Numbered from the stretch's first letter, positions 49,445 to 58,159 are shown. The stretch: DNA of 64,000 nt from Desulfocicer vacuolatum DSM 3385 (GCF_900176365.1 NZ_FWXY01000005.1:124001-188000), one strand, 5' to 3'. Program-made: numbers and translations. Notes: generated from the sequence alone by a model not told the origin.

Positions 49445-51076
49445 ATGAATCCAATGAATCTAAATTCTGATAATAATATCACCGACCTGCCCCAACGGAT
49501 TCTGCTTGTGGATGATGAAGAAGATATCCGGGATGTCCTCACCATTGCCCTGGAAGATATGGGATACGATGTCACCACTGCTGAAAACGGCAAGGACGCA
49601 TTGGAACAATTTGTCGCAGCTGATTTCCCCATGGTGCTCACTGATATTAAAATGCCGGGCATGGACGGTATTGAGCTGTTGAAAAAAATCAAACAGATTT
49701 CTCCGGAAACTGAAATCATCATGATCACCGGCCATGGAGACATGGACCTTGCCATTGAAAGTTTTAGAAATGAGGCCGTGGAGTTCATCACCAAGCCGGT
49801 GGATGTCACCACCCTTGAGATTGCCATTTCCCGGGCAAAGAAAAAACAAAAAATCCGTCAGGGGCTGAAAGCCTACACAGAAAGCCTTGAATCCATGGTA
49901 TTGGAAAAATCCAATGCCCTTGCAAGCCACCCTGCCCGGGGGGATGATAAAAAAGAGATTCTTGAATCCATGGAAAATCTTCCCCTGATTGTTTTTGTGG
50001 TGGACCGGACATTTAAAATTAAAACCGGTAATGCCCTGTTTAAAAAGACCTTTGCAATTGGGAACAAAACCTTGAAAAGCACCGGTGCTGATCCTGAAAG
50101 CTGTGACGGGACTTCACAAATCAATGGAGAATTATTTGAAAATAATTCTGAACAATTTTGCCATCGGGTGTGTCGAAATAACGCCCTGCCCTGCCCCGAA
50201 TGCCCTGCCCTTGCCACCTTTCAAGATGGTGAATCCCATCAGATAGAGGTCAGTTACACCCTGGCCAATGAAGAACAATTGCCCTGCCTTGCCTGGGCCG
50301 CCCCCATTGCTGTGGATGGGGATGGAACCGTTTCTGAGGCAATTATCATGGCAACGGACATTCAAAAGGTGATGGACATTAAAGATCATCTCACCTCACT
50401 GGGATTGATGATCGGCTCGGTATCCCATGGGATTAAAGGGCTTCTCACCGGTCTTGACGGAGGGGTTTATCTTTTAAATTCAGCCCTGAAAAAAGAAGAC
50501 CAGGACCAGGCCCGGGAGGGACTGCAGATGGTGCAGCAGATGACCGCCAAAATCAAAAAAATGATTCTGGATATTCTGTTTTATGCAAAGGATAGGAAAC
50601 TTCAGAAAGAAAAGGTATCAGCAAAGAATTTTGCCGGGGATCTTTTAAATACCATGGATTCCCGGGCGAAAAACCTTTCCATTGAACTCAAGTCAAAATT
50701 GCCGGACCCGGATTTTAACTTCATGGCCGATGCCGGGGCCCTGGATTCTGCCCTTATTAATATATTGGACAATGCCCTTGATGCCTGTGTGACTGACGGC
50801 AAAAAAAATGAAAGCCCCAAAGAAAAATATTTTGTTGAATTATCGGTTTCCTGCACACCTTCAAAGCTAATATTTACCATCACAGACAATGGTATTGGAA
50901 TGGAAAACCAGGATATGGAAAAGGCCTTTTGCCTTTTTCATTCAGGCAAGGGAAAAGGCGGTACAGGATTGGGGCTTTATATTTCCAAGCATGTCATTGA
51001 TCAGCATGGAGGCACTATTAAAATAGATTCTGAAAAAAACAAAGGTACCACATTTACCGTGACTCTTCCCAAATGA
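49445..51076 (+). CDS. Receiver-PAS-histidine kinase hybrid
   Basis: Soluble protein of 543 residues. The N-terminal receiver has VDDEED, Asp67 (LTDIKMPG) and Lys in ITKPVD; a coiled linker leads to a PAS-like domain with a Cys-rich insert (FCHRVCRNNALPCPECPAL, about 238-256), then a divergent phospho-acceptor helix with His328 (IGSVSHGIKGLL) and an HATPase (DNALDA, DNGIGM, GKGGTGLGLY). ATG 49445 is preceded closely by GAGG; a TTG at 49418 with AGGA is an alternative. The Cys cluster resembles that in the PAS of the kinase upstream, suggesting a common cue or a metal site. Confidence 0.82.
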   Translation: MNPMNLNSDNNITDLPQRILLVDDEEDIRDVLTIALEDMGYDVTTAENGKDALEQFVAADFPMVLTDIKMPGMDGIELLKKIKQISPETEIIMITGHGDMDLAIESFRNEAVEFITKPVDVTTLEIAISRAKKKQKIRQGLKAYTESLESMVLEKSNALASHPARGDDKKEILESMENLPLIVFVVDRTFKIKTGNALFKKTFAIGNKTLKSTGADPESCDGTSQINGELFENNSEQFCHRVCRNNALPCPECPALATFQDGESHQIEVSYTLANEEQLPCLAWAAPIAVDGDGTVSEAIIMATDIQKVMDIKDHLTSLGLMIGSVSHGIKGLLTGLDGGVYLLNSALKKEDQDQAREGLQMVQQMTAKIKKMILDILFYAKDRKLQKEKVSAKNFAGDLLNTMDSRAKNLSIELKSKLPDPDFNFMADAGALDSALINILDNALDACVTDGKKNESPKEKYFVELSVSCTPSKLIFTITDNGIGMENQDMEKAFCLFHSGKGKGGTGLGLYISKHVIDQHGGTIKIDSEKNKGTTFTVTLPK

Positions 51077-51174
51077 ATATATTTGTCTATCTTTGTAGTG
51101 AAAAAAAGTAGGATTATCATTCAGGTTGGAATACGAGCGCAGTAACACCTTTTAAAAAAACCTTGAACATCGAC

Positions 51175-51279
51175 TTACAACACTTCAAGAAAGGTATCCG
51201 CCACAGCAAGAGTCTTATGAAGCATAACCGTTTCTTCAGAAAGCCCCATGGCAAGTCCAAGAAGCTGGGGCAGATACAA
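51175..51279 (-). pseudogene. Duplicated 3' end of hdrB (remnant)
   Basis: 105 bases identical to 53038-53142 except at two positions. They encode the last 34 codons and stop of HdrB in the same orientation but have no start. Together with the intact gene end they bracket the hipBA genes as direct repeats. Confidence 0.85.
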
Positions 51280-51311
51280 TTTCCCGGTTTCTTTGAGACT
51301 TTTTTTGAATA

Positions 51312-52550
51312 TTAATTGATCTTTGCCCCTTTGATGTTTCGGTTGATGATCTGCTCTATTTTATTTTTACTTGTTTCCATCACATGGGCGATTTGGGCGT
51401 GATTCCGCCACTTTTTTACTGCAAGTAAAACCCGTTCCAGGCAGTGATTGATTTCGTTGGTTGATAACCCGAATTCCTTACCCAATCGAATGAAATCCCC
51501 TGATCCTGGTTGTTGCCCCTCCCCGGCCACTGTCATGGAATGCTCTCCCCCCGGCCCCGGGGAATAGGTTAAATCATAGGCCGGAGTCAGGGTCCATTCC
51601 CGGGATTCATTGATCATAAATGCAAAATTCTTAACGTGGTCATCTCTATTGTTGGAAAGCACATTAAAAATCATTTGGCGGAATCCCCGAAGCAGATCTT
51701 GATGATTTTTCGTCAGCACTTTAATGACCTTAAAGAACGCCTGGTAATCCATGGAGGGGATCCTATAATTAACATGGAGCATATTCCCCAGAGTATGAAC
51801 ATGGTACCTGCGGTTTACCTGCCTGTCAAATCGCTTTATCCCAAAAAATAATTCGCCTGTCTTTGTCCGAAAAAGACGGGTTTCCGGCATGATAATCCCA
51901 GCGTCCTTGGCCATCAACGAATATGCATATTCCACGGCACCGGCGTCGGGCAGATCATTTCCAGAGTTGAACTTGACAATCCAGTGCTGATATCCCACGG
52001 GCAGATCTTCCTCACCGGATATGATCTTTTCTCCACCTACACCCACAAGAACTTTGGGCCGGGCACCACCAGGGCTACCGCCTGCCCGCATGAGCTGGGG
52101 AAGCACTGTCTCACTTTGACCTTTTAAAATTTGTCGGGACTGTTCTGCGAGCAACTGAAGATCAAATGCGCTGGAAGAATTTTTTTCATGGGTCAGAGCA
52201 GGCTCGTAGGTGAGCGCTCCCATGGTGGCAGTGCCCAAAAAGGCCAGGCGATGGAGTATGGACACACCGGCCGCATCAATGCCCTGTTTTGTAAAAAAAC
52301 GATCCATGAGCATTAATCCCCACCCATCGGGCAGCGAATCATCAAACAAACCAAATAACGGTCCAAAATTTCGATCTGTATGTTCAAAAAGCCCTGGTTT
52401 TGGCGGCAATTTAAATGGGGATAACCACAGAGGATCCGCAAGAAAGGAAGAGTCATACTCAAAATAAACCTTATGTCCGGACACTGCCAATTGCCCAACA
52501 GGAAAAGTATCGTTTTTTCCCCTGCGATAAATTACATTGACTTTTTTCAA
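51312..52550 (-). CDS. hipA: HipA-type Ser/Thr kinase toxin
   Basis: 412 residues of the HipA family, which in E. coli phosphorylates glutamyl-tRNA synthetase and slows growth. The N-terminal subdomain (YRRGKNDTFPVGQLA...YDSSFL) is followed by the nucleotide loop GSPGGARPKVLVG and, in the C-lobe, the catalytic NNRDDHVKNFAF and metal-binding TPAYDLTYSPG motifs; all key residues appear intact. It starts with TTG, overlapping the hipB stop by four bases (TTGA). Targets here are unknown. Sits inside the duplicated hdrB end. Confidence 0.9.
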   Translation of the reverse strand: MKKVNVIYRRGKNDTFPVGQLAVSGHKVYFEYDSSFLADPLWLSPFKLPPKPGLFEHTDRNFGPLFGLFDDSLPDGWGLMLMDRFFTKQGIDAAGVSILHRLAFLGTATMGALTYEPALTHEKNSSSAFDLQLLAEQSRQILKGQSETVLPQLMRAGGSPGGARPKVLVGVGGEKIISGEEDLPVGYQHWIVKFNSGNDLPDAGAVEYAYSLMAKDAGIIMPETRLFRTKTGELFFGIKRFDRQVNRRYHVHTLGNMLHVNYRIPSMDYQAFFKVIKVLTKNHQDLLRGFRQMIFNVLSNNRDDHVKNFAFMINESREWTLTPAYDLTYSPGPGGEHSMTVAGEGQQPGSGDFIRLGKEFGLSTNEINHCLERVLLAVKKWRNHAQIAHVMETSKNKIEQIINRNIKGAKIN

Positions 52551-52846
52551 ATGGTTCCCCGCCTGGGCTTTTTCTGCTCAATTTGTTCGAGTTCTTTTAT
52601 GGAGTTTGGCACCGCAGGTTGGAGGATTGCCTGCATTTCGTCAAGCCTGTCCAAGGCAAAAACAAGCTTTAAAAAATTTTCCAGGGAAACTTTTCCCGTC
52701 TGCTCAAATCGCTTCAATGATGCCTCGGTCACATTGGAACGTATTGCCAATGTACTGCGTTTCCACCGTTTTTGCAGGCGCAGGGCTTTAAGCTTTTGGG
52801 CAAGCTCTTGGGATATTTCTTCTGGTGTATACAAAGAATAGAGCAT
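52547..52846 (-). CDS. hipB: HipB-type antitoxin, XRE-family DNA-binding protein
   Basis: 99 residues from ATG 52846 (or 102 from GTG 52855). A helix-turn-helix of Xre type spans about 15-65 (LAQKLKALRLQKRWKRSTLAIRSNVTEASLKRFE). HipB proteins bind HipA and repress the operon. The strong promoter and a palindrome overlapping its -35 element lie 50-75 bases upstream, fitting autoregulation. A C-terminal Lys/Arg-rich tail (EQKKPRRGTI) is present. Confidence 0.85.
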   Translation of the reverse strand: MLYSLYTPEEISQELAQKLKALRLQKRWKRSTLAIRSNVTEASLKRFEQTGKVSLENFLKLVFALDRLDEMQAILQPAVPNSIKELEQIEQKKPRRGTI

Positions 52847-52894
52847 AATTCTCACAAAAAATAATGGCTAATTTTTTATCAAATAAATGCTTTT

Positions 52895-52923
52895 ATTTTA
52901 GACTATAGACAATATTTTGTCAA
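52895..52923 (-). promoter_or_regulatory. hipBA promoter with overlapping palindrome
   Basis: Near-consensus sigma-70 promoter on the minus strand: TTGACA (52923-52918), 17 bases, TAAAAT (52900-52895). The perfect inverted repeat GACAATATTTTGTC (52908-52921) overlaps the -35 box and is a candidate HipB operator. Confidence 0.75.
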
Positions 52924-53037
52924 TTAAAACAACTACCATGAAGCCGCAGCCCATTAATTAGAGATACCGGACTCTGGTGAACTAAGTGAGTCAGATTCGG
53001 TTGATTTCAAATTCTGACGTCATTATTCCCATAAAAT

Positions 53038-53901
53038 TTACAACACTTCAAGAAAGGTATCCGCCACAGCAAGATTCTTATGAAGCATAACCGCTTCTTC
53101 AGAAAGCCCCATGGCAAGTCCAAGAAGCTGGGGCAGATACAAAACAGTGATGGAAAGATCTTCACTGGTTCCCCTGGCAACACTTTTCTGGAATCCCTCC
53201 AGATTCATCTGACACATGGGACACACAGTTACAATGGCATCGGCTCCCCTGGCATCCATCAAAATTTTCTGCACCAGCTTACCTGACACCTCCCGTTTGG
53301 TGTTCATGCCCGAAGCTCCGCAGCAGACGGCCGACGAATCCCAGGGAAAAACATCTGCACCGCAGGCCTCAATAAGGCCTGTCATGGTGACAGGTTCCTC
53401 CGGATCATCAAATCCGCCATAGGGACGAAGGCATTGACACCCGTAATAGGGGGCAATTTTAAGACCCTTCAAAGGATTCATCACTCCTTGTGCAATCCTT
53501 GCGGCACCGATATCATGGGCCAGAACATCCAGCAAGTGCCGAACCCGGCGGGTTCCCTTTATCTTTAAATCGTCCACGGCCAGGGCCTCATCAATGTTAT
53601 GGCTCAAATTTTCATCCTTGTCCCTTTCCACCATAACCTTTTTAAGATTAAGGTAACAGGCACTACAGGGCACCAGGATATCCCCGGCGTTTTTTATTTT
53701 TTCGGCCAGGGCAATGTTGCGGGCAGGCAGCACAAAGGAAAGCAGCTCACTCATGGGTTCAGCCGCAGTGGCACCACAGCAGTTCCAATCTTCAATATCA
53801 ATGAGTTCTTCGCCCAGTTCCGCCATAAGTGCCCGGGTGGCACCATCATATTCAATGGCAGATTCTTCAAGGGAACAACCCGGATAATAAATATATTTCA
53901 T
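53038..53901 (-). CDS. hdrB: HdrB-like heterodisulfide reductase subunit
   Basis: 287 residues with two CCG domains: YYPGCSLEESA, NCCGATAAEP, CSACYLNLKK, then YYGCQCLRPYG, VCCGASGMNTKR and VCPMCQMNL. In methanogen HdrB these Cys sets hold two unusual [4Fe-4S] clusters that reduce CoM-S-S-CoB; bacteria lack those thiols, so the physiological disulfide is unknown (DsrC is a candidate). GAGGAAA precedes the ATG. Last gene of the hdr operon. Its final 105 bases recur at 51175-51279. Confidence 0.9.
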   Translation of the reverse strand: MKYIYYPGCSLEESAIEYDGATRALMAELGEELIDIEDWNCCGATAAEPMSELLSFVLPARNIALAEKIKNAGDILVPCSACYLNLKKVMVERDKDENLSHNIDEALAVDDLKIKGTRRVRHLLDVLAHDIGAARIAQGVMNPLKGLKIAPYYGCQCLRPYGGFDDPEEPVTMTGLIEACGADVFPWDSSAVCCGASGMNTKREVSGKLVQKILMDARGADAIVTVCPMCQMNLEGFQKSVARGTSEDLSITVLYLPQLLGLAMGLSEEAVMLHKNLAVADTFLEVL

Positions 53902-53923
53902 GGTTTCCTCTTACAATTTAAAG

Positions 53924-53951
53924 TCAAAATACGGTCTGCCCCTGGCAGTTA
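53924..53951 (+). repeat. Fragment of repeat family 1
   Basis: AAAATACGGTCTGCCCCTGG followed by CAGTTATTA resembles the right-hand third of family 1 copies. Lies in the 68-base hdrC-hdrB gap. Confidence 0.4.
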
Positions 53952-53969
53952 TTAAGAATTTACAAAGTA

Positions 53970-54497
53970 TTAAGCTCTATCCTCAATTTCCCTTACTTTC
54001 TGGAACAAACGATCCAGGTTGGACCCATCCGCACGGGAGGGCAGCTGGATGGCCACCTTGTTTTTTTTCATGAGCTTTAAGCCGATACCGGTAAATTCCA
54101 GGGGCAGCAAAGGGTTTTTCATGGCCATGAAGTAAAGGGTCATGAACTCAGTTTCCCGGACCCTGCCATGGCGGCGGACACTTTCCATGAAACTGCCATA
54201 AAATGCGGTCCCTTTTTTATATCCAGGGGTTTTTGCCTTAAATGCCTGTTCCTTTAAAAGGGACATGGCCCGGGTCAGTGGCAACCCCCTGGGACACCTT
54301 AAAGTGCAGAAATAACAGGTGGAACAAAGGGCAAATGTATTGCTGTTAAAAATATCTTCGGTGCGGTCCATGAGCACCAGGCGCCACAGCTTCCGGGGGG
54401 GCATGTCCATGGCAAAGGCATTGGGGCAGGATGCCGTGCAAGTACCGCATTGCATGCAGGTACTGAGTAACTCCTTTATGTGGGTTGTGGTGATCAT
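53970..54497 (-). CDS. hdrC: HdrC-like iron-sulfur subunit
   Basis: 175 residues with two [4Fe-4S] motifs, CMQCGTCTASC (Cys14, 17, 20, 24) and CSTCYFCTLRC (Cys58, 61, 64, 68). HdrC passes electrons from HdrA to HdrB in the cytoplasm. AAGGAAC precedes ATG 54497. A 251-base insertion of repeat elements separates it from the upstream hdrA gene, unlike the 12-13 base gaps elsewhere in the operon. Confidence 0.9.
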   Translation of the reverse strand: MITTTHIKELLSTCMQCGTCTASCPNAFAMDMPPRKLWRLVLMDRTEDIFNSNTFALCSTCYFCTLRCPRGLPLTRAMSLLKEQAFKAKTPGYKKGTAFYGSFMESVRRHGRVRETEFMTLYFMAMKNPLLPLEFTGIGLKLMKKNKVAIQLPSRADGSNLDRLFQKVREIEDRA

Positions 54498-54553
54498 ATT
54501 TTTTGTTCCTTTTTTTTTATGAGAAAATACAGCCTCCGCCCTACCTCAGCAGA

Positions 54554-54636
54554 GCCTCCCCCGACGGGCAATAGGAACCGGACAATTGAGCTGTCTACAG
54601 TTCCGGTCCGGGACCATTGCCCGTCGGGGGAGGCGG
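54554..54636 (+). repeat. Palindromic repeat family 2, copy B
   Basis: Almost identical to copy A: arms GCCTCCCCCGACGGGCAAT and ATTGCCCGTCGGGGGAGGC around AATTGAGCTGTCTACA. Here arm changes are compensated on both sides, which keeps the pairing. Located within the hdr operon between the second hdrA and hdrC. Confidence 0.8.
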
Positions 54637-54688
54637 CATGATAGCATTTGGCTCCGCGTCTACTACCCTATATTCCTTGTATCCGGCA

Positions 54689-54742
54689 GGACATGGCCGT
54701 TATATGAAATACTCCGCAAATTTGAGGCGTATTTCTACGATA
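54689..54742 (+). repeat. Partial copy of repeat family 1
   Basis: TATATGAAATACTCCGCAAA and a following GGCGTATTTCTA match the left half of family 1; the right half is missing. Next to family 2 copy B, the same pairing as at 17971-18173. Confidence 0.6.
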
Positions 54743-54748
54743 TCCCAT

Positions 54749-57700
54749 CTAAAAACCAATGGCTGCATCAATAATGTCAAGCATCTGTCGATCCTTAAAT
54801 CCATTTAAAAAAGATGCACTGCTGGGGCAGATGGAAGCACAGGCCCCGCATCCCTGGCACATGACAGGGTCCACCTCAACTACCATGCGCTCAGAATTAA
54901 GGGACCTTGCCCCATAGGGACAGGCCCCGATGCAAAGCTCACAAAGACTGCAAAGGCTGGTTTTTACACCGGCTGTAACCGTTGCCGCCATTAAATGCTC
55001 TTTATTTAATATGCGAAGGGCACGCACGGCAGAAGCCTCTGCCGAGGCCATACTTTCTTCCACATTACGGGGACCAAGGGCCATGCCACAACCAAAAATT
55101 CCCTCTTTAATGCTGTCCACCGGCCTGAACTTGTCATCTGCCTGATCAAAAAATCCATATTCATCAAGCTCCATATTCATCAGTTCAGCAGGAGCCTTGA
55201 CCCGGGAGGGAACAACACCGGTGGCCAGCACCAAACGCTGGGGTTCAATGGCAATGATTTGGTTTATAATGGGCTCAAAAACCTCCACCCTTACCCCATT
55301 GTCATTGGTGGAAACATCCGGTTTTTTATCCAATGTGTATTGAATAAAAATAATGCCTGCCTTTCTTGCCTCATTGAAAAAAGGCTCGGCAAAACCATGG
55401 GCCATCATATCCCGGTACAATACAAAGATATGCATGTCAGGATTTTGTTTTTTCACGGCAAGGGCATGTTTTAAAGCAGATGTGCAGCAGACACGGCTGC
55501 AATAGGCCTTGTGCTCGTCCCGGCAGTCCACACATTGAATCATCACCATGCAATCAACTTCTGCCAGGGGTTCACCGTCATTATCCAGGGATTTTTCAAA
55601 TTCTTTCAAGGTCATAATGGCAGGATGCTGCCCATATCCCATGGACCGGGTAGCGGCCTCCTTTCCTCCGGTGGCAATAATACTGACCCCATGTTCCACC
55701 ATGACGGCATCACCCTCTTCCGGCTCAATGGTGGACACAAAATGCCCCACATGGCCAAAGGTATCTGCAACAACAGCATTTGTGATGACCTCAATACCGG
55801 GATGTGCCCCAAAGGCCTGGGTGGTTTCTTCCAAAAGCTTTGGAAAATCAGTTCCCGTGATATTTTTTTTCAACCATTTAAGATTACCCCCAATATCTGA
55901 TGTTTTTTCCACCACCACCACATGGGTATTATTTTGCGCCAGGGCAAGGGCCGCTGTCATTCCGGCAATGCCTGCTCCCACCACCAGGGCGGTTTTTTTA
56001 ACTTCCCTTGGAACAGTGATGTCCGGAGTGCGATGACGAATATCAGAAAGTGCCATGTCCAGACTGGAGGTTGCCTCTTTAACTTCTTTTTTAAAAATAT
56101 CCACCACATCAAAATAATGGGGATGCAGGGACATTTTTTGGGACAGATCTTTAATTTTTTTTGCAAAAAGATGAGGCAGACAGGCCCCCACCACCACCCT
56201 GTTTACCTTAAGATCACCTGTCTTTGATACAAAATCATCCCACCCTTCCCGGGTGCACAGATTTTTCGCTGCAATGCAATGGGACACATGGGGCAATGTT
56301 TCAAAATGGGCTTTCATCTCTTTAACTGCAGCTTCATTGTCTTCTGCCCCGCATTGGCATAACACCAGGGCCGTTGAGGGCAATTCCATGGAAACATCCC
56401 TGAAGGAAACAGGATTATCCAAAGTATCATCCAAAGCTACCTCCGCCACAGGAGAAATTGTTTTCTCCAACAGACTCAAGGCCCTTAAACTGGCTGAAGA
56501 GGCATGGATAAGGGTATCATGGATGTCCATGGGACCTGCTGCACTGCCCCCCACAAAAACCCCCTGTCCGGGTACCGGGGGAAACTCCATGGCAGGAAAC
56601 CCATGGTCATTTAGTTTGATATTTCCCATTTCACAAAGCCGGGACATGTCCTGCCGAGGTCTGACCCCCACGGAAAGAACCACCATGTCAAAGAGTTCAT
56701 CGGTTTTCTCTGTGAACATGTCTGCCACAAAAATACGCAGCTTGCCAAGGGCATCATCCCATCGGACAGAATGGGGCCTGGCCCTTTTCAAGATCACCTG
56801 GTGATCTTGAAGTGCCCTGGTTTTATAGGCTTCATAGGTCTTGCCAAAACAGCGCATATCCATGTAATAAATTACAGTTTCAATGGAGTGATTGGATTTT
56901 TCCCGGGTGAGCACGGCTTCTTTTAAGGCATGCATGCAGCAGATGGAAGAGCAATAGGGGACATCACTCTCCAGGGTGCGTGATCCCACACATTGAATCC
57001 AGGCAATTCTTTCCGCCACCTTGCCGTTGGAGGGTCGCAAAAGCCGGCCGTCCGTGGGACCTGTGCCGCTTATCAGGCGTTCAAATTCCCGGGCCGTGAC
57101 CACATCGGGGTAAACTCCGTAACCATAGGTGTTTTTCCCTGTGGATGGATCATAAAAATCCGTGCCGCAGGTCAGAATCACCGTGGCAAATTCCATAAAA
57201 TTTTGAGACATCCCAAGGGGTTTGTTTTTTTTGTAGAGCTTGTCCACCATCCCCACAACATTATCCGGCTCAAAGGGTTTTACAATGTATTCAAGGGCTC
57301 CCCTGGTAAGGGTTTCCACTGCGGTTTCCACCGTGGCATAGGCCGTCATCATGATCACCTTAAGATCCGGATGACTTTCTTTTACCTGTTTTAATACCTC
57401 AGTGCCGTCCATCTGCCCCATTTTAATGTCCAGGAACATCAGATCATAGGAATTTTCTTCCACCTTTTCCAGAGCTGCTGCACCGGAATCAGCCATGTCA
57501 ACGCTATACCCTTCAAACTCAAACCATTCTTTCATGGAATCCCTGACAATGAGTTCATCATCCACCACCAGAATACGAAAATTCTTCCGGGGATCTTCAG
57601 GAAGGGAAATGGCACCCACCGGGCAGACAGGTTCACAGGCCCCGCAAAGGGTGCAGGCATCCATATCAATGGTATAAATATTGGGAAGGGCATGGGGAAG

Positions 57701-58147
57701 CGGCAGATGGGCAGCCTTAAGGATTCCCATGTTCATATTGAATTTATTGGGAATATCCACAGGACAAACAGAAGCACAGGCCCCGCATCCATTGCATTTT
57801 TCAGGATCAACGGCCGTTATCTGCCTGTCCAGACGGGCCGTGTAATTGCCTGCCTCTCCTTCAAGATCTGCAAGGGTGGTGGACAGCATGATATCAATGT
57901 TTTCATGGAACAATCCCCGCCTTAAACAGAACTGGGCAGATTGATCCCGATCCACCAGGGGCAGCATCCGGCACATGCCGCAACCGTCGGTGGGAAATTG
58001 ATAATCCAGCCGGGATAAAATCCCTCCCATGTGGGTTGCGGCATCTATCAATGTGACATGGTGGCCAGCTTCAGCCAGATCAAGTGCCGAGCGGATACCG
58101 GCAATACCGGCCCCTACCACCAGAGCGTTTCCCTGTTTCTGGGTCAT
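54749..58147 (-). CDS. Double HdrA-like flavoprotein with internal receiver domain
   Basis: 1132 residues. The first HdrA-like part has FAD motif VGAGIAG (11-17), the Cys-containing DGCGMCRML and two ferredoxin motifs (CNGCGACASVC, CTLCGACEPVC, 118-175). A complete CheY-like receiver follows at about 189-312: acidic pair Asp196-197, phospho-acceptor Asp240 (FLDIKM), Thr268 and Lys290 (VKPFE). The HdrA fold then resumes (WIQCVGSR, YMDMRCFGK). A second HdrA-like part starts at about 717 with VGAGIAG and ends with two ferredoxin motifs (CSLCELCIGAC, CQGCGACASIC). Such a protein could carry two flavins for electron bifurcation, with phosphorylation altering it; both points are inference. AGGAGG precedes its ATG, 12 bases after the frhB-type gene. 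Confidence 0.88.
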   Translation of the reverse strand: MTQKQGNALVVGAGIAGIRSALDLAEAGHHVTLIDAATHMGGILSRLDYQFPTDGCGMCRMLPLVDRDQSAQFCLRRGLFHENIDIMLSTTLADLEGEAGNYTARLDRQITAVDPEKCNGCGACASVCPVDIPNKFNMNMGILKAAHLPLPHALPNIYTIDMDACTLCGACEPVCPVGAISLPEDPRKNFRILVVDDELIVRDSMKEWFEFEGYSVDMADSGAAALEKVEENSYDLMFLDIKMGQMDGTEVLKQVKESHPDLKVIMMTAYATVETAVETLTRGALEYIVKPFEPDNVVGMVDKLYKKNKPLGMSQNFMEFATVILTCGTDFYDPSTGKNTYGYGVYPDVVTAREFERLISGTGPTDGRLLRPSNGKVAERIAWIQCVGSRTLESDVPYCSSICCMHALKEAVLTREKSNHSIETVIYYMDMRCFGKTYEAYKTRALQDHQVILKRARPHSVRWDDALGKLRIFVADMFTEKTDELFDMVVLSVGVRPRQDMSRLCEMGNIKLNDHGFPAMEFPPVPGQGVFVGGSAAGPMDIHDTLIHASSASLRALSLLEKTISPVAEVALDDTLDNPVSFRDVSMELPSTALVLCQCGAEDNEAAVKEMKAHFETLPHVSHCIAAKNLCTREGWDDFVSKTGDLKVNRVVVGACLPHLFAKKIKDLSQKMSLHPHYFDVVDIFKKEVKEATSSLDMALSDIRHRTPDITVPREVKKTALVVGAGIAGMTAALALAQNNTHVVVVEKTSDIGGNLKWLKKNITGTDFPKLLEETTQAFGAHPGIEVITNAVVADTFGHVGHFVSTIEPEEGDAVMVEHGVSIIATGGKEAATRSMGYGQHPAIMTLKEFEKSLDNDGEPLAEVDCMVMIQCVDCRDEHKAYCSRVCCTSALKHALAVKKQNPDMHIFVLYRDMMAHGFAEPFFNEARKAGIIFIQYTLDKKPDVSTNDNGVRVEVFEPIINQIIAIEPQRLVLATGVVPSRVKAPAELMNMELDEYGFFDQADDKFRPVDSIKEGIFGCGMALGPRNVEESMASAEASAVRALRILNKEHLMAATVTAGVKTSLCSLCELCIGACPYGARSLNSERMVVEVDPVMCQGCGACASICPSSASFLNGFKDRQMLDIIDAAIGF

Positions 58148-58159
58148 ACCTTACCTCCT

